NCBI RefSeq assembly: GCF_019393635.1 | Contig: NC_057864.1 | Span: 476,116,617 to 476,180,616 of the forward strand | From: Dromiciops gliroides | Lineage: Eukaryota > Chordata > Mammalia > Microbiotheria > Microbiotheriidae | DNA length: 64,000 nt | Reading direction: 5' to 3' | Shown here: piece after piece, positions 1 through 11,403 of the stretch | Numbering within the stretch: position 1 is the stretch's first letter | Layout: each line of letters begins with the position of its first letter | Notes under the pieces: model-generated | Told to the model about the DNA's origin: nothing | What the model saw: the letters and a program-made list of their open reading frames with translations, nothing else | The model's database searches: none | Program-made: the position numbers and the translations under genes

Positions 1-129
1 GTTTGCAGATTCTATTCCTTCCCTTTGGGGTGTCTGTATTTGCTTTTCTCTAGTCCTGTGACACCTCTAAGATTTCACACAGTCTTTCAAAAATGACTAA
101 GAATGATTCAATCATAATATCAATAAACC
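1..129. other. unassigned sequence at window start
   Basis: No coding sequence or repeat family recognised. Confidence 0.4.
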
Positions 130-240
130 AGCCAACAAGCATTTATTAAACACTTACTGTGTACTGGGAACTAAGATTGACAGTGTAGATACAAAGACAA
201 AATAAAAACTCCCCGCTCTCAAGAAGCTTATATTTTAATA
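130..240 (+). repeat. old dispersed repeat, 'caagcatttattaaacacttac' type
   Basis: The phrases CATTTATTAAACACTTACTG, GATACAAAGACAAAAT and CTCAAGAAGCTTA recur at 19160, 44560, 46950, 50385, 55785 and 58010 in this window. They look like the leading part of an ancient LINE-like repeat (see 46945). Confidence 0.6.
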
Positions 241-258
241 GGGGAGAAAGCATGAGAG

Positions 259-425
259 GCATCTCGGTGTAGCTGATAGGGAGCCGGATTCAGAGCTAGG
301 AAGACTTGGATTTGAATCCTAACTCAGATAGTTATTAGTTATAAGACCCTGGATAAGTCATTTGTAAAATGAGGGCACAGGACTTGATGTCATTTAAGGT
401 CCCTTCCAGCTCTAAGTCTATGATA
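259..425 (+). repeat. old CORE-SINE (MIR/MON1-like)
   Basis: Recognised by a GGATTTGAATCCTAACTCAG box, ACCCTGGATAAGTCA core, TGTAAAATGAGG and the tail GGTCCCTTCCAGCTCTAAG. Confidence 0.65.
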
Positions 426-651
426 TCGTGTACATATAAACAAGATAGGTTGTGGAGGTAGGAGCTAGCAGCTTGGCTGAAGGGCAGGGGGAACAGGGAA
501 GGCTTCAGTGGAATCTGTCGATTCTTTCAGAGGCCTCAGATGCAGTACATCTGGGCCTGGTGACCTGAACTCATCAAGGACGACTTCCTGTTTTCTTACT
601 ATCTCTCTGCTTGTGTTAGCATTCAACTCCATATTGGCCATATAGAGATAG

Positions 652-785
652 AGATCAAGAGAGCTGGGTGGGTAGAGGGAAATAGAGAGATGTGGATGGA
701 TGGGTAAATAGATAATATATAGAGATAGAAATAGATGGATGGATGGATGGATGGATAGATGAGCAGATGGGTGGGCAGATAGACA
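652..785. repeat. GATA/GGAT tetranucleotide-rich tract
   Basis: Interrupted GATA and GGAT units with a pure GGAT stretch at about 734-756. Confidence 0.9.
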
Positions 786-879
786 CTGTGTCACCAGAGA
801 AACAAACCCAGGTAAGCAAATAGTCCCCGCCCTCAAAGAGCTTACATTCTGAAAGAAAGACCACACTTAAAAGGGGGGG

Positions 880-1379
880 GCATATAATATTCACTGTGGC
901 TTGGTTTGGAGATGGTAACCTAGCTGTGAGATGGAGGCCTTTTCCTGAGCAAGATAATGCACAAGTTCACCCATCAGAGCCCAGGGTGGCTCCAGGGCCC
1001 AAGTCCAAGGTTTGGTGGAGGAGGGGGTGAGGAGGATGAAAAACTTCCTCAACTATTCTCTTTTTGTCTTTAGAACCTACTCTTGACAGGTTCCCACCAC
1101 TCCCAGGCTGACTTCCTTATAGAATTTTAATCCAATGGATCCATGTATATTTGCTCTAAATCCTTGGAAATCTGCACTCCCCAAATTGAGGGTACAAGCC
1201 AGACCTTCCAGCTTTCTTCTCCTTCAATATCACAAAGTGGAGAAGGGAGTGATCACTTCCCCAAGGTCTTCTCATTTCTTCTTCAGAAGCCAGCTCCATC
1301 TTGCTGGTAAAACTTGAGTTCTGAATGACTATTCCCCCTCATTGCTTCTCCTCAAAGAAAATACATTTTGCTAAAAGTT
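880..1379. other. unassigned intergenic sequence
   Basis: About 500 bp without a recognised gene or repeat; short open frames show no family likeness. Confidence 0.4.
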
Positions 1380-1389
1380 ACCATAGACA

Positions 1390-1649
1390 ATGGGCAGCTA
1401 GGTGGCTCAGTGGGAAGCTAGGTATGCTGCAATGGATGGAGTACTGGACCTGGAGTTAGGAAGACCTGAGTTTGAATCCAACCTCAGACACTTAGTAGCT
1501 GTATGACCCTGGGCAAGTCATTTCACCCTGTTTGCCTCTGTTTGTTCTTCTGTAAAATGACAAGGAAATAGCAAACCACTCCAGTATCTTTGTCACGAAA
1601 ACCCTAAATGGGATCACAAAGAGTCCTACAGCATTGAACAATACAATAC
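1390..1649 (+). mobile_element. MAR1-type CORE-SINE with RTE-like tail
   Basis: The head GGGCAGCTAGGTGGC, CORE segment and a long 3' part (GCAAACCACTCCAGTATCTT, GGGATCACAAAGAGTC) are present. The tail resembles RTE LINEs, which are thought to mobilise MAR1. The perfect target duplication ACCATAGACA lies at 1380-1389 and 1650-1659. Confidence 0.85.
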
Positions 1650-1678
1650 ACCATAGACAGATAATATCAAAAAATTTT

Positions 1679-1727
1679 ACTAGCTGTGTGACCCTGGGCA
1701 AGTCACTTAACCCTCATTGCCCCGCAC
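1679..1727 (+). mobile_element. CORE-SINE 3' fragment
   Basis: Only the segment from CTAGCTGTGTGACCCTGGGC to the CATTGCCCC end is present, 5'-truncated. Confidence 0.7.
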
Positions 1728-2150
1728 AAAGTAATGATGAGGGGGTCAGGAAAACACAGCAAGACCTATATGAACTGATGCAAAGTGAGGCAAGAAGACC
1801 CGGGAGATCAATTGTGCACTGTAACAGCCATGTTGTAATGACAATCAACTGTGAAAGACTTGGCTACTCAGATCAATGCAATGATCTAAGACAATTCCAA
1901 AAAGACTCATAGTGAAAAAATAATAATACCCACCTCCAGAGAGTGAACTGATAAACTGTGAGTACAAATTGAAATATAATTTTCTTGCTTTTTTAAAAAT
2001 ATGGTTAATATGGCAATATGTTTTGCATGATTTCACATGTAGAGTTGATATCAAATTGCTTGCCTCCTCATTGGGTGTAGGAGGGAGGGATAGAATTTGG
2101 AACTCAAAATTTTAAAAGAAAAAAAAAAAGCTAAAAATAAATAAATAATG
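1728..2150 (+). mobile_element. L1 3' end, 5'-truncated
   Basis: It shares with the other L1 ends here the phrases CAACTGTGAAAGACTTGGCT, AATATGTTTTGCATGATT, GGAACTCAAAATTTT and an A-rich tail. Confidence 0.75.
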
Positions 2151-2159
2151 AATTGCAAG

Positions 2160-2820
2160 AAGATATATGAAATACATGTTCCTTCAGAGCCATATTCCAG
2201 TCATGGATCATCTCCCATTAAGTCTCATGGATATTTATGAGATGAAGTTCACCTCCTTGCATTAACATCTCAAGTTGACTACTTCTACATCTCTTACCTT
2301 CTCTCCCATCTCTAACTGCTTCTTATTCAAACTCTGTGCATTTGTGCAGAAACATCTAAGGCCATGGGTTTTATATCTGGTTCCTTTCTTGGATTTTTCC
2401 TCCTGTGGATTCCTTTTTTTTATTTATTTAATTTTCTATCTTTTAAAAAATCTTTCTGAACTTGAAAAACACCAATAAACATGAATATTTCCTTGTACGA
2501 AGAACAGAACGAACTATCCACTAGAGTACACCACACTGCTGCTTGGTGGGAAGACAAAGGGAAAAGGAATCATTCCTGTGTCCTTTTCTCCACCTTTAAC
2601 TCTTGTAATCTGTTAACTCAGGGAGGATCATAGGAATGAGAAAATCCCAAGGCTCTGTGATGTCACTGTGCCTGCTGGAAGTACTGTAGAGAGGCCATTT
2701 GGCCCCCAGGGGGCAGCAGTGATCAAGACTAGAATTGATCCATTACAAAAGCTGGACGCTAGAGTGCTTGGGCAAGACTGGGTTCTTGGGGTCTCCCTTT
2801 TCCTTTCACTTAGCAACGAA
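2160..2820. other. unassigned intergenic sequence
   Basis: No gene recognised; moderately AT-rich, no clear repeat family. Confidence 0.4.
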
Positions 2821-2827
2821 GGAAACA

Positions 2828-3102
2828 AACAAATATTTATTAAGCACTTACTATGTGCCAGGTACCATGTGTGATAAGTACTTTACAAATATTATCTCAT
2901 TTGATCCCTCACAACAAACCCGTTAGCAGGTAGATGCTGTTATTATCCACATCTTACAGTTAAGGAAACCGAGGCAGACAGCGCTTAAGTGACTTGCCAA
3001 GGGTCACACAGTCAGTAAGTGTCTTAGGCTGGATTTGAACTCAGGTCTTCTTGACCCCAGGCCCAGTGCTGTGTCTACTGCCCTCCCCACAGCTGCCCCA
3101 GC
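2828..3102 (-). repeat. MIR/THER1-like CORE-SINE with long tail
   Basis: On the plus strand it reads TTATTAAGCACTTACTATGT, TATTATCTCATTTGATC, then the core GTGACTTGCCAAGGGTCACA and TTTGAACTCAGGTCTTC. Confidence 0.75.
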
Positions 3103-3936
3103 TTGTTTAGAAGCTAAGTCATCATATCATACTGAGCCTTTGAGAACCCCAGATTTTAGAGTTCAAAGGGACATCAGAGGCCTTCTGGTCCAGCCCCTTC
3201 CTCAACAGAAATCTACTCTGCCACCACTCCTGAGAAATGGTAGCCAAAGGCTTTGCATCTATTATAACATTTGATCAGCATGTGTCAATACTGTAGCATT
3301 CGAGCCAGGAGAGTCAGCCTCTAGGCCCAGAGAGTAATATTATTAGCTACCTATTCCTAGATGCTGCCTCTCTGAATCCAGCCTGAGACTGCCTTAGCTT
3401 TCTCAGCTACCATACTGCAGCCTTGGGTTACCTCCAAGCCCTAAATGCATCGATACCTGTTCTTATCCAGCTGGCAGAACTCCAGATTTTTTTTCAGAAG
3501 AACTCGCCTAGCCACAATCCCCTTATCTTGTACTTACTTATGACTCTGGATTGTTGTTGTTGTTTAACCTACATGTATGATATCATATTTATACCTAATA
3601 AATTTCATCCCATTAGATTTGGGCCTTTGTTCCAGGCTGGCAAGACCTTTACGAATCCTCACTCTGGGTCAGTTATCCCCCTCACCTTTGCATTACCCAT
3701 CCCTCCCAGCTTTGTGTCAATTCTAAATTGATAAAGCTTTTTCCAAGTTCTTTTTTTATAAAGTTAAATCATACAGCATCATGCACAAATACCTAGGATC
3801 CCCCACCAGATATCTCCTTTCAATTAGACATTGGATCAATACCAACTGCTCTTTGGGTGAACCATTCATCCCTTCTAAATCCAGTTAGTCCTCTCTTCTT
3901 GTCCTCATGAGAGAATGAGTCAAAAGCTTTGCTAAA
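3103..3936. other. unassigned sequence with MIR-like start
   Basis: The first 100 bp (GTTCAAAGGGACATCAGAGG) may be MIR; the rest is unrecognised. Confidence 0.35.
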
Positions 3937-4081
3937 GGGGCAGCTAGGTGGCGCAGTGGATAAAGGACCAGCCCTGGACTCAGGAGGACCTGAGTTCAAA
4001 TTTGATCTCAGACACTTGACACTAGCTGTGTGACCTTGGGAAAGCCACCCCCTCCACCAAAAAAAAAAGAAGGGGAAAAAA
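3937..4081 (+). mobile_element. marsupial CORE-SINE
   Basis: Head GGGGCAGCTAGGTGGCGCAG, B-box-like GAGTTCAAATTTG, CORE CTAGCTGTGTGACC, and an A-rich tail. Confidence 0.88.
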
Positions 4082-4092
4082 GCCTGGCTAAA

Positions 4093-4860
4093 ACTAGATA
4101 ACCATGCAGCATTGTCCCCAGTCTTGTAATCTGTTTTTTTAAAAAAAGAAAATATGTCTGTAATTACAGTCTGAAATCCTAGGAAATAAGATGATCTGCT
4201 GTGTCCTGTTCCTGGTGACACCATCAAGATTCTTTGAGATGACTACACACTTTTTTCAGATATTCATTAGCCAACTTCTTAATGATACATCCTAGAATTT
4301 TGCCAGAAACTGAATTAAAACTCCCTGGCCTTTGGTTTACAGACTCAGGGCCCTTCCCTTTGTTTGAAAATTGAGGCATCTACTTTTCTGTAATCCTGAA
4401 GCACCTCTTCCATTCCCCACAACCTCCAAAAGGCCATCAGCCATGAATGGCTCAGCAATTACATCTGCCAGCCCTTTCATTACCCTAATATATAGTTCAT
4501 CTGGGACAGATGACTAAAACTCATTAAAAACAGCTGGGTGTTCTCTTACCATTTACTCATTTACCTGGATAGCAACTCCCTATTGCCCATATCTGTCCTG
4601 TCCTTTGCTGGTCCAAAGCTCATTCTCTTTGGCAAAGAAATACTTTCAATTAATCTCCATTTATTTTGTATGTTTTTGTATTTTCTTATACATGTGCATG
4701 TTATTACACAAATAGAATGGAAGCTCCTTCAGGGGAGGGGCTGTTTTTGTTTCTTTACCTCCACTGCCAAGCACAGTAACTGAAATATTGGAGGTGCTTC
4801 ATAAATACTTAGAACAGTGAATGAAATACTCCAACTCCAACTATGAACCCATCATTGTGG
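4093..4860. other. unassigned intergenic sequence
   Basis: No coding exon recognised; a TATTGGAGGTGCTTCATAAA phrase near 4789 suggests a MIR or L2 tail. Confidence 0.35.
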
Positions 4861-5020
4861 ATTTTTTTTGGGGGGGTGGGGGGAGGGGGAGGCAAGTTGG
4901 GTTAAGTGACTTGCCCAGGGTCACACAGCTAGGAAGTGTCAAGTGTCTGAGGCCAGATTTGAACTCAGGTCCTCCTGACTCCAGGGCTGGTGCTCTATCC
5001 ACTGCGCCATCTAGCTGCCC
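4861..5020 (-). mobile_element. marsupial CORE-SINE
   Basis: Reverse orientation: T/G-rich tail, GTTAAGTGACTTGCCCAGGG core, and the head complement GCGCCATCTAGCTGCCC at the right end. Confidence 0.88.
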
Positions 5021-5865
5021 AGTAATGATTTTTTTTCCCAAAGATGCAAATCCATGGGTCTAAGGACCCATCCATGCCTGCTCATCCAATGGATGAGTCT
5101 TAGACTTGTCCTCCTATAAGTTTCCTACAGGGCATCCACCCAGCTGAGGGTCCTTTCCCTGTCTCTTGACAACACCAGGATGTCAATGGAGCACACAGGC
5201 TGTCCAATGGTTAGCCCTCGATCTTGCCATTCAACCAGGTCATCTTCTTTCCATTCATAAATTCCTTTGATGAAATCATTTACTCCACTTCTCCTTTACA
5301 ATTCCTCACTTATTAATGCAGCAAACTGTTCACATCTACTGCATGGCCTCTCTCCTCCAACCCCCATATTGTCCCTCAATGCTCCTTAGCTTTATCTTTG
5401 GAGATGGTAATGTTCCATGACTTATAGCCACGCAATCACTAACAGAATCCTGGTATTTAAAAGTCATGCCCTTCTTTCAGGGAGAAGGTTGTGGTCCATG
5501 AATAAATAATTTTCAATTTCCCAAAGACAATTCATCTCCCTCTCCCCCTGTTCAAGTCTAGGCCAAACTCCTTGTGCCTCTGCAATATTGTTACAAGATA
5601 AATAGAGGGAATGACAGACAGAGATGGAGAGGCCACACTAGTCATTCTTCCTCCACTTGGTTTTTATTATGTAGCTAATTAGAGCAAATTCTTTTGAGTG
5701 ATTATGGATCTCATGCAAGACACTCTGTAATGTTCTGGGGCTCTGTGCAAGCAGCACAATCTAATCTGTAAACCTGGAGCACCTGGAGGACCTCACCATC
5801 CATGGGGCATTCTTCTTCAACTTGGACTCCAAGATGGATTTACTAAAGTGACAGAGCCAAACGCC
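5021..5865. other. unassigned intergenic sequence
   Basis: No gene or repeat family recognised in this stretch. Confidence 0.35.
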
Positions 5866-5867
5866 TT

Positions 5868-6120
5868 GGGCAGCTAAGAGTGGCACAATAGATAGAGTGC
5901 TGAGCATGGAGTCAGGAAGACTTGAGATCAAAACCAGCCTGAGGTGCTAAGTAGCAGTATGACCTTGGACAAGTCACTTAATCTCTGTCTGCCTCAGTTT
6001 CCTCAGCTGTAAAATCAGAATCATAATAGCACCTACTTCACAGCATGGTAGTGAGGATCAAGTGAGATGATGTCAATGAAGTGCTTGGCGCATTTGCTTG
6101 ATAAATATTTGTTTCCTTCC
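5868..6120 (+). repeat. older full-length CORE-SINE (MON1/MIR-like)
   Basis: It has GGGCAGCTAAGAGTGGCACA at the head, the CORE, TCAGTTTCCTCAGCTGTAAA and a tail ending TTTGCTTGATAAATATTTG. Confidence 0.7.
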
Positions 6121-7104
6121 TCTGACAAACACACCAGGGTAACAAAAAGACATTCAGCTGGGGGAAAGAGAAGGCTCAACGAAGGAATAGGACCCATATT
6201 CCAGTAAATGGGACAATAATAATTTCTGAATCAAAACAAATTGCCTGGCCAGCCCCACCTTCTCACTGATGTCATCATTCTCCCACCCACCTGGTGAGTC
6301 CAATCTCTCCTTTGTTCCTTCAATCCCCTAATACAACTTTGAAAAACCACCCGTGCTTGTTATCATTGGCTTTCCTTGCCAGGCTCTTCTCATTCCGAGA
6401 TTTCACAGTCCTGTAACTCTTTTTACAGGACCATCAAACATCTCCACCCAGCATCCCGGACCCTGAGCTTTTCTCCCCAGTCCCGAGCCTCCACCCTGGC
6501 CACTGAGATCCCCTCCCTAACACAGAGGCCTCTGTCTATGACACTGAGTCTCCACCCTGGATGCTAAATCCTCTCCCCAGCACTGAGCCCCACAATCCCT
6601 GGCTCTTGGAACCCTTTATTTATATTAAGTCTCCTCAGCTCTCGAGAATCCTGAGAGGGACAAAGCAAAGGTAAAAGCAATGAATGCTACATGAATAACC
6701 AAATTTCAACTTGAAAATTCTAGGAGAATAGTATCTTTGCTTATATGTAAATATTTTTACAAAGAAACCTGTGGCCTACTTGACTCCTGCCCTGGGATAC
6801 TTTTTTTTTTTTTAAGGGAAAGAAATCCCAGTATTATGATTGGAGGATCCTAGTTAGAATCAGAGGCAGAGAAGGACTCTCCAAGAGGCAGTGGGACATG
6901 TGTGCAGAGAAAATGGGGAAAGCATGGAAGTGGAGAATTTACCTGAAAGTTTGGGGTAGAGGGGTGAGCATTCCAGTACCACACCATCCCCCACCATACC
7001 CCGCCCCCCCCCCCCCATTCCAACCCCTCCTGGGCAAGGAGAGTCTGACTAGGTCTGGGAAGTGAGCATCCAGCCTGGGGAATTCTTTCCAAAAGACTTT
7101 CCTT
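6121..7104. other. unassigned intergenic sequence with poly(C) run
   Basis: No coding exon recognised. A C-run (7002-7015) ends a CCCACCATACCCCG stretch. Confidence 0.35.
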
Positions 7105-7255
7105 TGAATAGAGCACTGGCCCTAGAGTCAAGAGGAACTGAGTTCAAATCCAGTTTGGACACTTGACACTTACTAGCTTTGTGACCTTAGGCAAATCACT
7201 TAACCCCAATTTCCTTTATTAAAAAAACAAAAAACAAAACAAAACAAAAAACCAA
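7105..7255 (+). mobile_element. marsupial CORE-SINE, 5'-truncated
   Basis: It begins within the head (GAATAGAGCACTGGCCC) and continues to an A/C-rich tail. Confidence 0.75.
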
Positions 7256-7616
7256 ACCCTTTCCTGATGCATTTTGTCTCCATATCACAGTCAAATCTGG
7301 GAGAGAACAAAGCCTCTCTTCCCCATCCACACGGAATCTCCTCCTTGTAACCCCCAAAAAAGTTAAGAAAAAAAATACCTTATACCTTGTATTAGCATCT
7401 GACAATGCATATGACATACCACCTGGGAGGTCTTGCTCTTTGCTGCCAGAAAGAGGGAGGGGGGGTTTCAGTACCTGTTCCCAGGGAATTTTATTGGTTT
7501 GTCTTTTAAAAATAGATTTTTATTGATATTGTTTGTTTTTACATCATCTAGGTTTCACTGTTTCCCTTCCCCTCCCTTCTCCATGCTCGCAGCCATACCT
7601 TATAACAAAGAATCTT

Positions 7617-7836
7617 TGAGAGAGAGACAGACAGAGACAGAGAGAGCAGGAGACACAGAGGGGGACAGGAAGGGAAGGAGGGAAAGAGAAACAGAAAGAA
7701 ACAGAGAGAAGAGGGGGGGAGGAGGAAGGGGGGAAAGAGGAGGAGGGGGAGGGGAGGAGGGGGGAGGGAAAGGGGAGGAGGGGAAGAGGAGGAGGAGGGG
7801 AGGGGGAAGGAGGGGGAGGAGGAAGAGGAAGAAAAA
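7617..7836. repeat. 220-bp purine-only G/A tract
   Basis: Almost every base on the plus strand is A or G, with GGAGGGGA-type units. Confidence 0.95.
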
Positions 7837-8101
7837 AATAATAGATCAATATATTAAAAAAAAATTTTGATATTATATGCAATGCTTGTTTCCAAGGACT
7901 ACCTCATCACCTCTCTAAAGGAAGGGGGAAGATGTCTTCTCATATCTGTTTCTTTGAGCCAAGCTTGTTCTTTATAATTTTGAAATAGTGAGTTTTGATT
8001 GTTTTGTGGTGGTTGTTCTTTCCACTTACATTCTGTAGTCATTGTGACTTGTTTTCTTAGCTCTGCTCACTTCACTTGGATTCAGTTTATTTAAGTCTGT
8101 C

Positions 8102-8170
8102 TAGCTGTGTGACCCTGGGCAAGTCACTTAACCCTCATTGCCCCTCAAAAAAATTTAAAATAAAAATAAA
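8102..8170 (+). mobile_element. CORE-SINE 3' fragment with perfect target duplication
   Basis: Only the 69 bases from TAGCTGTGTGACCC to an A-rich tail are present, flanked by the 14-bp repeat TATTTAAGTCTGTC at 8088-8101 and 8171-8184. It therefore inserted as a truncated copy into the older L1. Confidence 0.9.
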
Positions 8171-8919
8171 TATTTAAGTCTGTCCACGTTTTTTTGTATT
8201 CATCCTGTTCATCATTTCTTAAAGCACAGGAATATTCCATTACTTCATGTACCATAATTCATTTAGCCATTTCTCAATTGATGGACATCTACTTTTTTCC
8301 CAGTTCTTTGTTGCCACAAAAAGGACAATTATAAATATTTGGTGTACATAAAGTCTTTCTTGTTGTCAATGACCTCCTTGGGGATTCCTCCTAGAACTGA
8401 AATCTCTGGGTCAAAAGAAATGAACATTTTAGCCACTCTATTCGAATAATTCTAAATTGCTTTCTGGAATAGCTATATCATTTTGCAACTCCACTAATAA
8501 TCCACCAGTGTGTCTTTCTTTCCTCAACCCCTCCAGCCTTAACTATTTCTCATCTTTTGTCATCTTTGTCAATTTTCTGGATGTGAGATGAAGCCTTGAG
8601 GTTGTTTTAATTTCATTTTTCTTATTATTAGTGATTTGGAACATTCATTCATATGGTTGTCAATAGTTTGAGATTCTTCTTTTGAGAATTTTTTTACCTC
8701 TTCTCTATTGGGAAACATTTTGTTGACTTTTTGGTTATTTGGAATCAGCTAACTTTTCAGAATCTTTTCATTAACATTATTGTTCTCATCTTTGTATCCA
8801 TTGCTCTTTGTTATGCTTACTTCACTCCATCTCAATTTGTACAGACCTGCCCATTTTTCTCATATTCCTCATATTCCACCTCAGTGATATCAAACTAGAA
8901 TAGAAACAGGGACCGTTAA

Positions 8920-9038
8920 GGGGCAGCTAGGTGGCGCAGTGGATAGAGCACCAGCCCTGGATTCAGAAGGACCTGAGTGACCCTGGGCAAGTCACTTAAC
9001 CCCAATTGCCTCACCAAAAACAAAAAGAAAAAAAGAAA
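8920..9038 (+). mobile_element. CORE-SINE with internal deletion
   Basis: The head and 3' part are present, but about 40 bases between ACCTGAGT and GACCCTGGGC are missing. A diverged 16-bp target duplication (GAAACAGGGACCGTTA) flanks it. Confidence 0.85.
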
Positions 9039-9288
9039 GAAACAGAGGTTGTTAATCTATATGTAAAGATCCTTATGGGCCACATGCTATCATTGATTAA
9101 TAATTAATATTGAATAATAATTGATTGATAATATTGACTAAGCGATTAGTTAATTTACTGATATTATTTATGTTTTATTGTATTTTTATTTAGTCTGATA
9201 AATATTTCCCATTACATTTTAATCTGGTTCCTGGGACACTTGAAAGGACCACAGGAAGCATGTTTGACACCTCTGTTGCACAATCCTT

Positions 9289-9437
9289 TTTTTTTTTTTT
9301 TTGATGAGGCCATTGGGGTTAAGTGACTTGCCCAGGGTCACACAGCTAGTAAGTGTTAAGTGTCTGAGGCCGGATTTGAACTCAGGTCCTCCTGACTCTA
9401 GGGCCGGCGCTCTATCCACTGTGCTACCTAGCTGCCC
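9289..9437 (-). mobile_element. marsupial CORE-SINE
   Basis: Full reverse copy with poly(T) at left; the target duplication CACAATCCTT is at 9279-9288 and 9438-9447. Confidence 0.92.
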
Positions 9438-9447
9438 CACAATCCTT

Positions 9448-10049
9448 CTTGAATCACCTTTCATGTTAGGACAAAGGAGAGAAGTTCACCAGTCACCCCC
9501 AAGGGCACACATCACAGCCTTGATCCCAGAATTCCAAGTGCACAGTCTGGCTTGTGTTGCCTATGAGCACTAAGGCAAAGGGACAGAGACTGGTTGGGGA
9601 TTTAGCGACTTTGAAAGTGTGATGGAGTTCTAAAAATGGGGGTGGAGAGTAAGGAAACAGGAATCACTAGGACCTTCAAAGGTATAGCTAGTGCTAAGCA
9701 ACTGAGTAACTCCGTTTGGGGACATGTGTCTCCTCTCCCATAGCAGACCTTTGCTGACAGCTCAATACCTGAAGAAACTCCCTCCCTGACCCCTGACTCC
9801 TTTGCCCATCCTGGGCCATCATGCCCCTCTTTGGGGCCCATTTCCCCCTCTGCAATTCTAGATGAACTACAAATGTTGAACTTCTAAGGCTGAGAACCCA
9901 AGCCACACGATAGCACCAGAACCAGCAGAAGGACCAGACATTCAGATGGTACCTGCTGGCCTCCTGAGCAGCATCTTCAGAGTCTCTGAACCTCTGCCCT
10001 CCTTCAACTGAGATTGCCCCACATGTTTAAATTCCTTGTCATGGCTCTG
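9448..10049. other. unassigned intergenic sequence
   Basis: No gene recognised on either strand. Confidence 0.35.
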
Positions 10050-10192
10050 GGGACCTTATAGACCATCTAGTCCAACCTCATTTTACAGAGAAGAAAATTG
10101 AAACCCAGAGAGAAGTGACTTGCCCAAGGTCACACAGAGGGAGGATTCAAACCCAGGTCTTCTGACTAAAAATCCTATGGTCTATCCACTCC
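10050..10192 (-). repeat. MIR-like CORE-SINE
   Basis: CATTTTACAGAGAAGAAAATTG, GTGACTTGCCCAAGGTCACA and GGTCTTCTGACT mark a reverse MIR. Confidence 0.7.
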
Positions 10193-10337
10193 ATTCCGCT
10201 GGATGGCCACTTCTAGCTCCCCCCCTCCCCGACTTTGCTCATCTCATCCCACCCCACACCCAAACCCCAACCCCAGCTAGATTTCCAGTTCAGGAACAAG
10301 CCTTCTGACTTTTGTGGGATTTGTGATATGGATATTC

Positions 10338-10498
10338 TTTTTTTTTAATTAATAAAGTATTTTATTTTTTTCCCGTTACATGTAAAGATAGTTCTCAACT
10401 TTTGTTTATACAAGCTTTCCAATTTCAGATTTTTCTCCCTCCCTCCCCTCCCTTCCCCCTCCCCTAGACAGCAGGTAATCTGATATAGGTTATATATA
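10338..10498 (-). mobile_element. L1 3' end fragment with target duplication
   Basis: The reversed L1 tail (TAAAGTATTTTATTTTTTTC, CCCTCCCCTAGACAGCAGG) is flanked by the perfect 14-bp repeat TGATATGGATATTC at 10324-10337 and 10499-10512. Confidence 0.9.
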
Positions 10499-10729
10499 TG
10501 ATATGGATATTCTGGAGGAAAACAGTGCTAGGAATGGAGCTCACTGTTAGAGCTGGAGTCTTAGCATTAGGACTATGGGTTCACTGTCCAGGGTGGGGGC
10601 TCAATGTTAAGGATTTTGGACCTAGATCTAGAATGGCAGCTCAATGTTAGAATTATTATGTGTTTGGTCTCAGGGGTGGGGGCTCAGTGTTAGTGATGGA
10701 GGTTCTGGTTAGGAATGAGGGTCACTCAG

Positions 10730-11125
10730 GAGACAAATGAATTGATGGAGGTAAAGTAAAAAGAACCAGGAAAACAATAAACAACATCTACAACAATGTA
10801 TCTGGAGACAAAAAAGAACCGAAATAAAAAACTGATCGCTGTGAAATTATTTTGACCAAGTTAGGTCCTGAAGAAGAGATAGGAGAATGTACCTACCTCC
10901 ATTATCTGCCAACATGGTAGACTATGAAGGTCTGCTGCATGTGCTGTCTGACTTGATTGACTGTTGGATTGATGTGTTGGTTGGTTTTGATGACTGTTTT
11001 CGGTTTTCTCTCTTTTCTATTCATTATTATTAAGGACTGCTCTCTAGGTGTGAGAGGAGGAGGGTTCAGATGGGAAATGAGAGGAATATAAAATCAAAAT
11101 ATATGATGAAATATTTTTAAAGGAA
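10730..11125 (+). mobile_element. older L1 3' end
   Basis: GAACCAGGAAAACAATAAAC and an AAATCAAAATATATGATG end suggest an older L1 subfamily. Confidence 0.55.
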
Positions 11126-11403
11126 TGGAACTGAACTAGGGATGAGGGTTCAGTGTTAGGTATCAAAATACAATGACAGTAGGAGGCTGTCATCTGGAGA
11201 GACTGGGGCTCTGCATGAGGTCAGAGATTGGATTGAGCCTGGGGCTCAGGGATATGGCCAGGACTAAATCATAGATTAGACTCAAGGTCAGGGATGGGAT
11301 CCGATGATGGGAATGGGAGTTCAGCATCAGTAAATCAGATTCAGTGTTAGGCATGGTGGCTGAACATCAGGAATGGGACCCCACCATCAGGAATGGTGCA
11401 TCT

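Larger units (their letters stand above)
7506..8895 (-). mobile_element. L1 3' region, reverse orientation, interrupted
   Basis: The plus strand shows complements of L1 3' phrases: TTTTTATTGATATTG, TCAATTGATGGACATCTAC, CAAAAAGGACAATTATAAAT and TCTGGGTCAAAAG. It is split by a purine tract (7617-7836) and a SINE fragment (8102-8170). The part after 8790 may be a second copy. Confidence 0.75.

Noticed and set aside
1390-1649. tRNA-like A and B boxes in SINE heads
   Set aside because: CORE-SINEs have tRNA-derived heads; no complete cloverleaf with an anticodon stem is visible, so no tRNA gene is called.
4821-5063. A repeated peptide (GLSDLPRVTQLVSVKCLRPDLNSGPPDSRAGALSTAPPSCP) in many open frames across the window, also at 9301, 18384, 39158, 42027, 45842 and 63350
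   Set aside because: It is one reading frame of the reverse CORE-SINE. It appears wherever a SINE lies and is not a protein family.
7433-7882. Arg/Glu/Gly-rich and Pro/Ser-rich open frames on opposite strands
   Set aside because: They are translations of a purine-only simple repeat.
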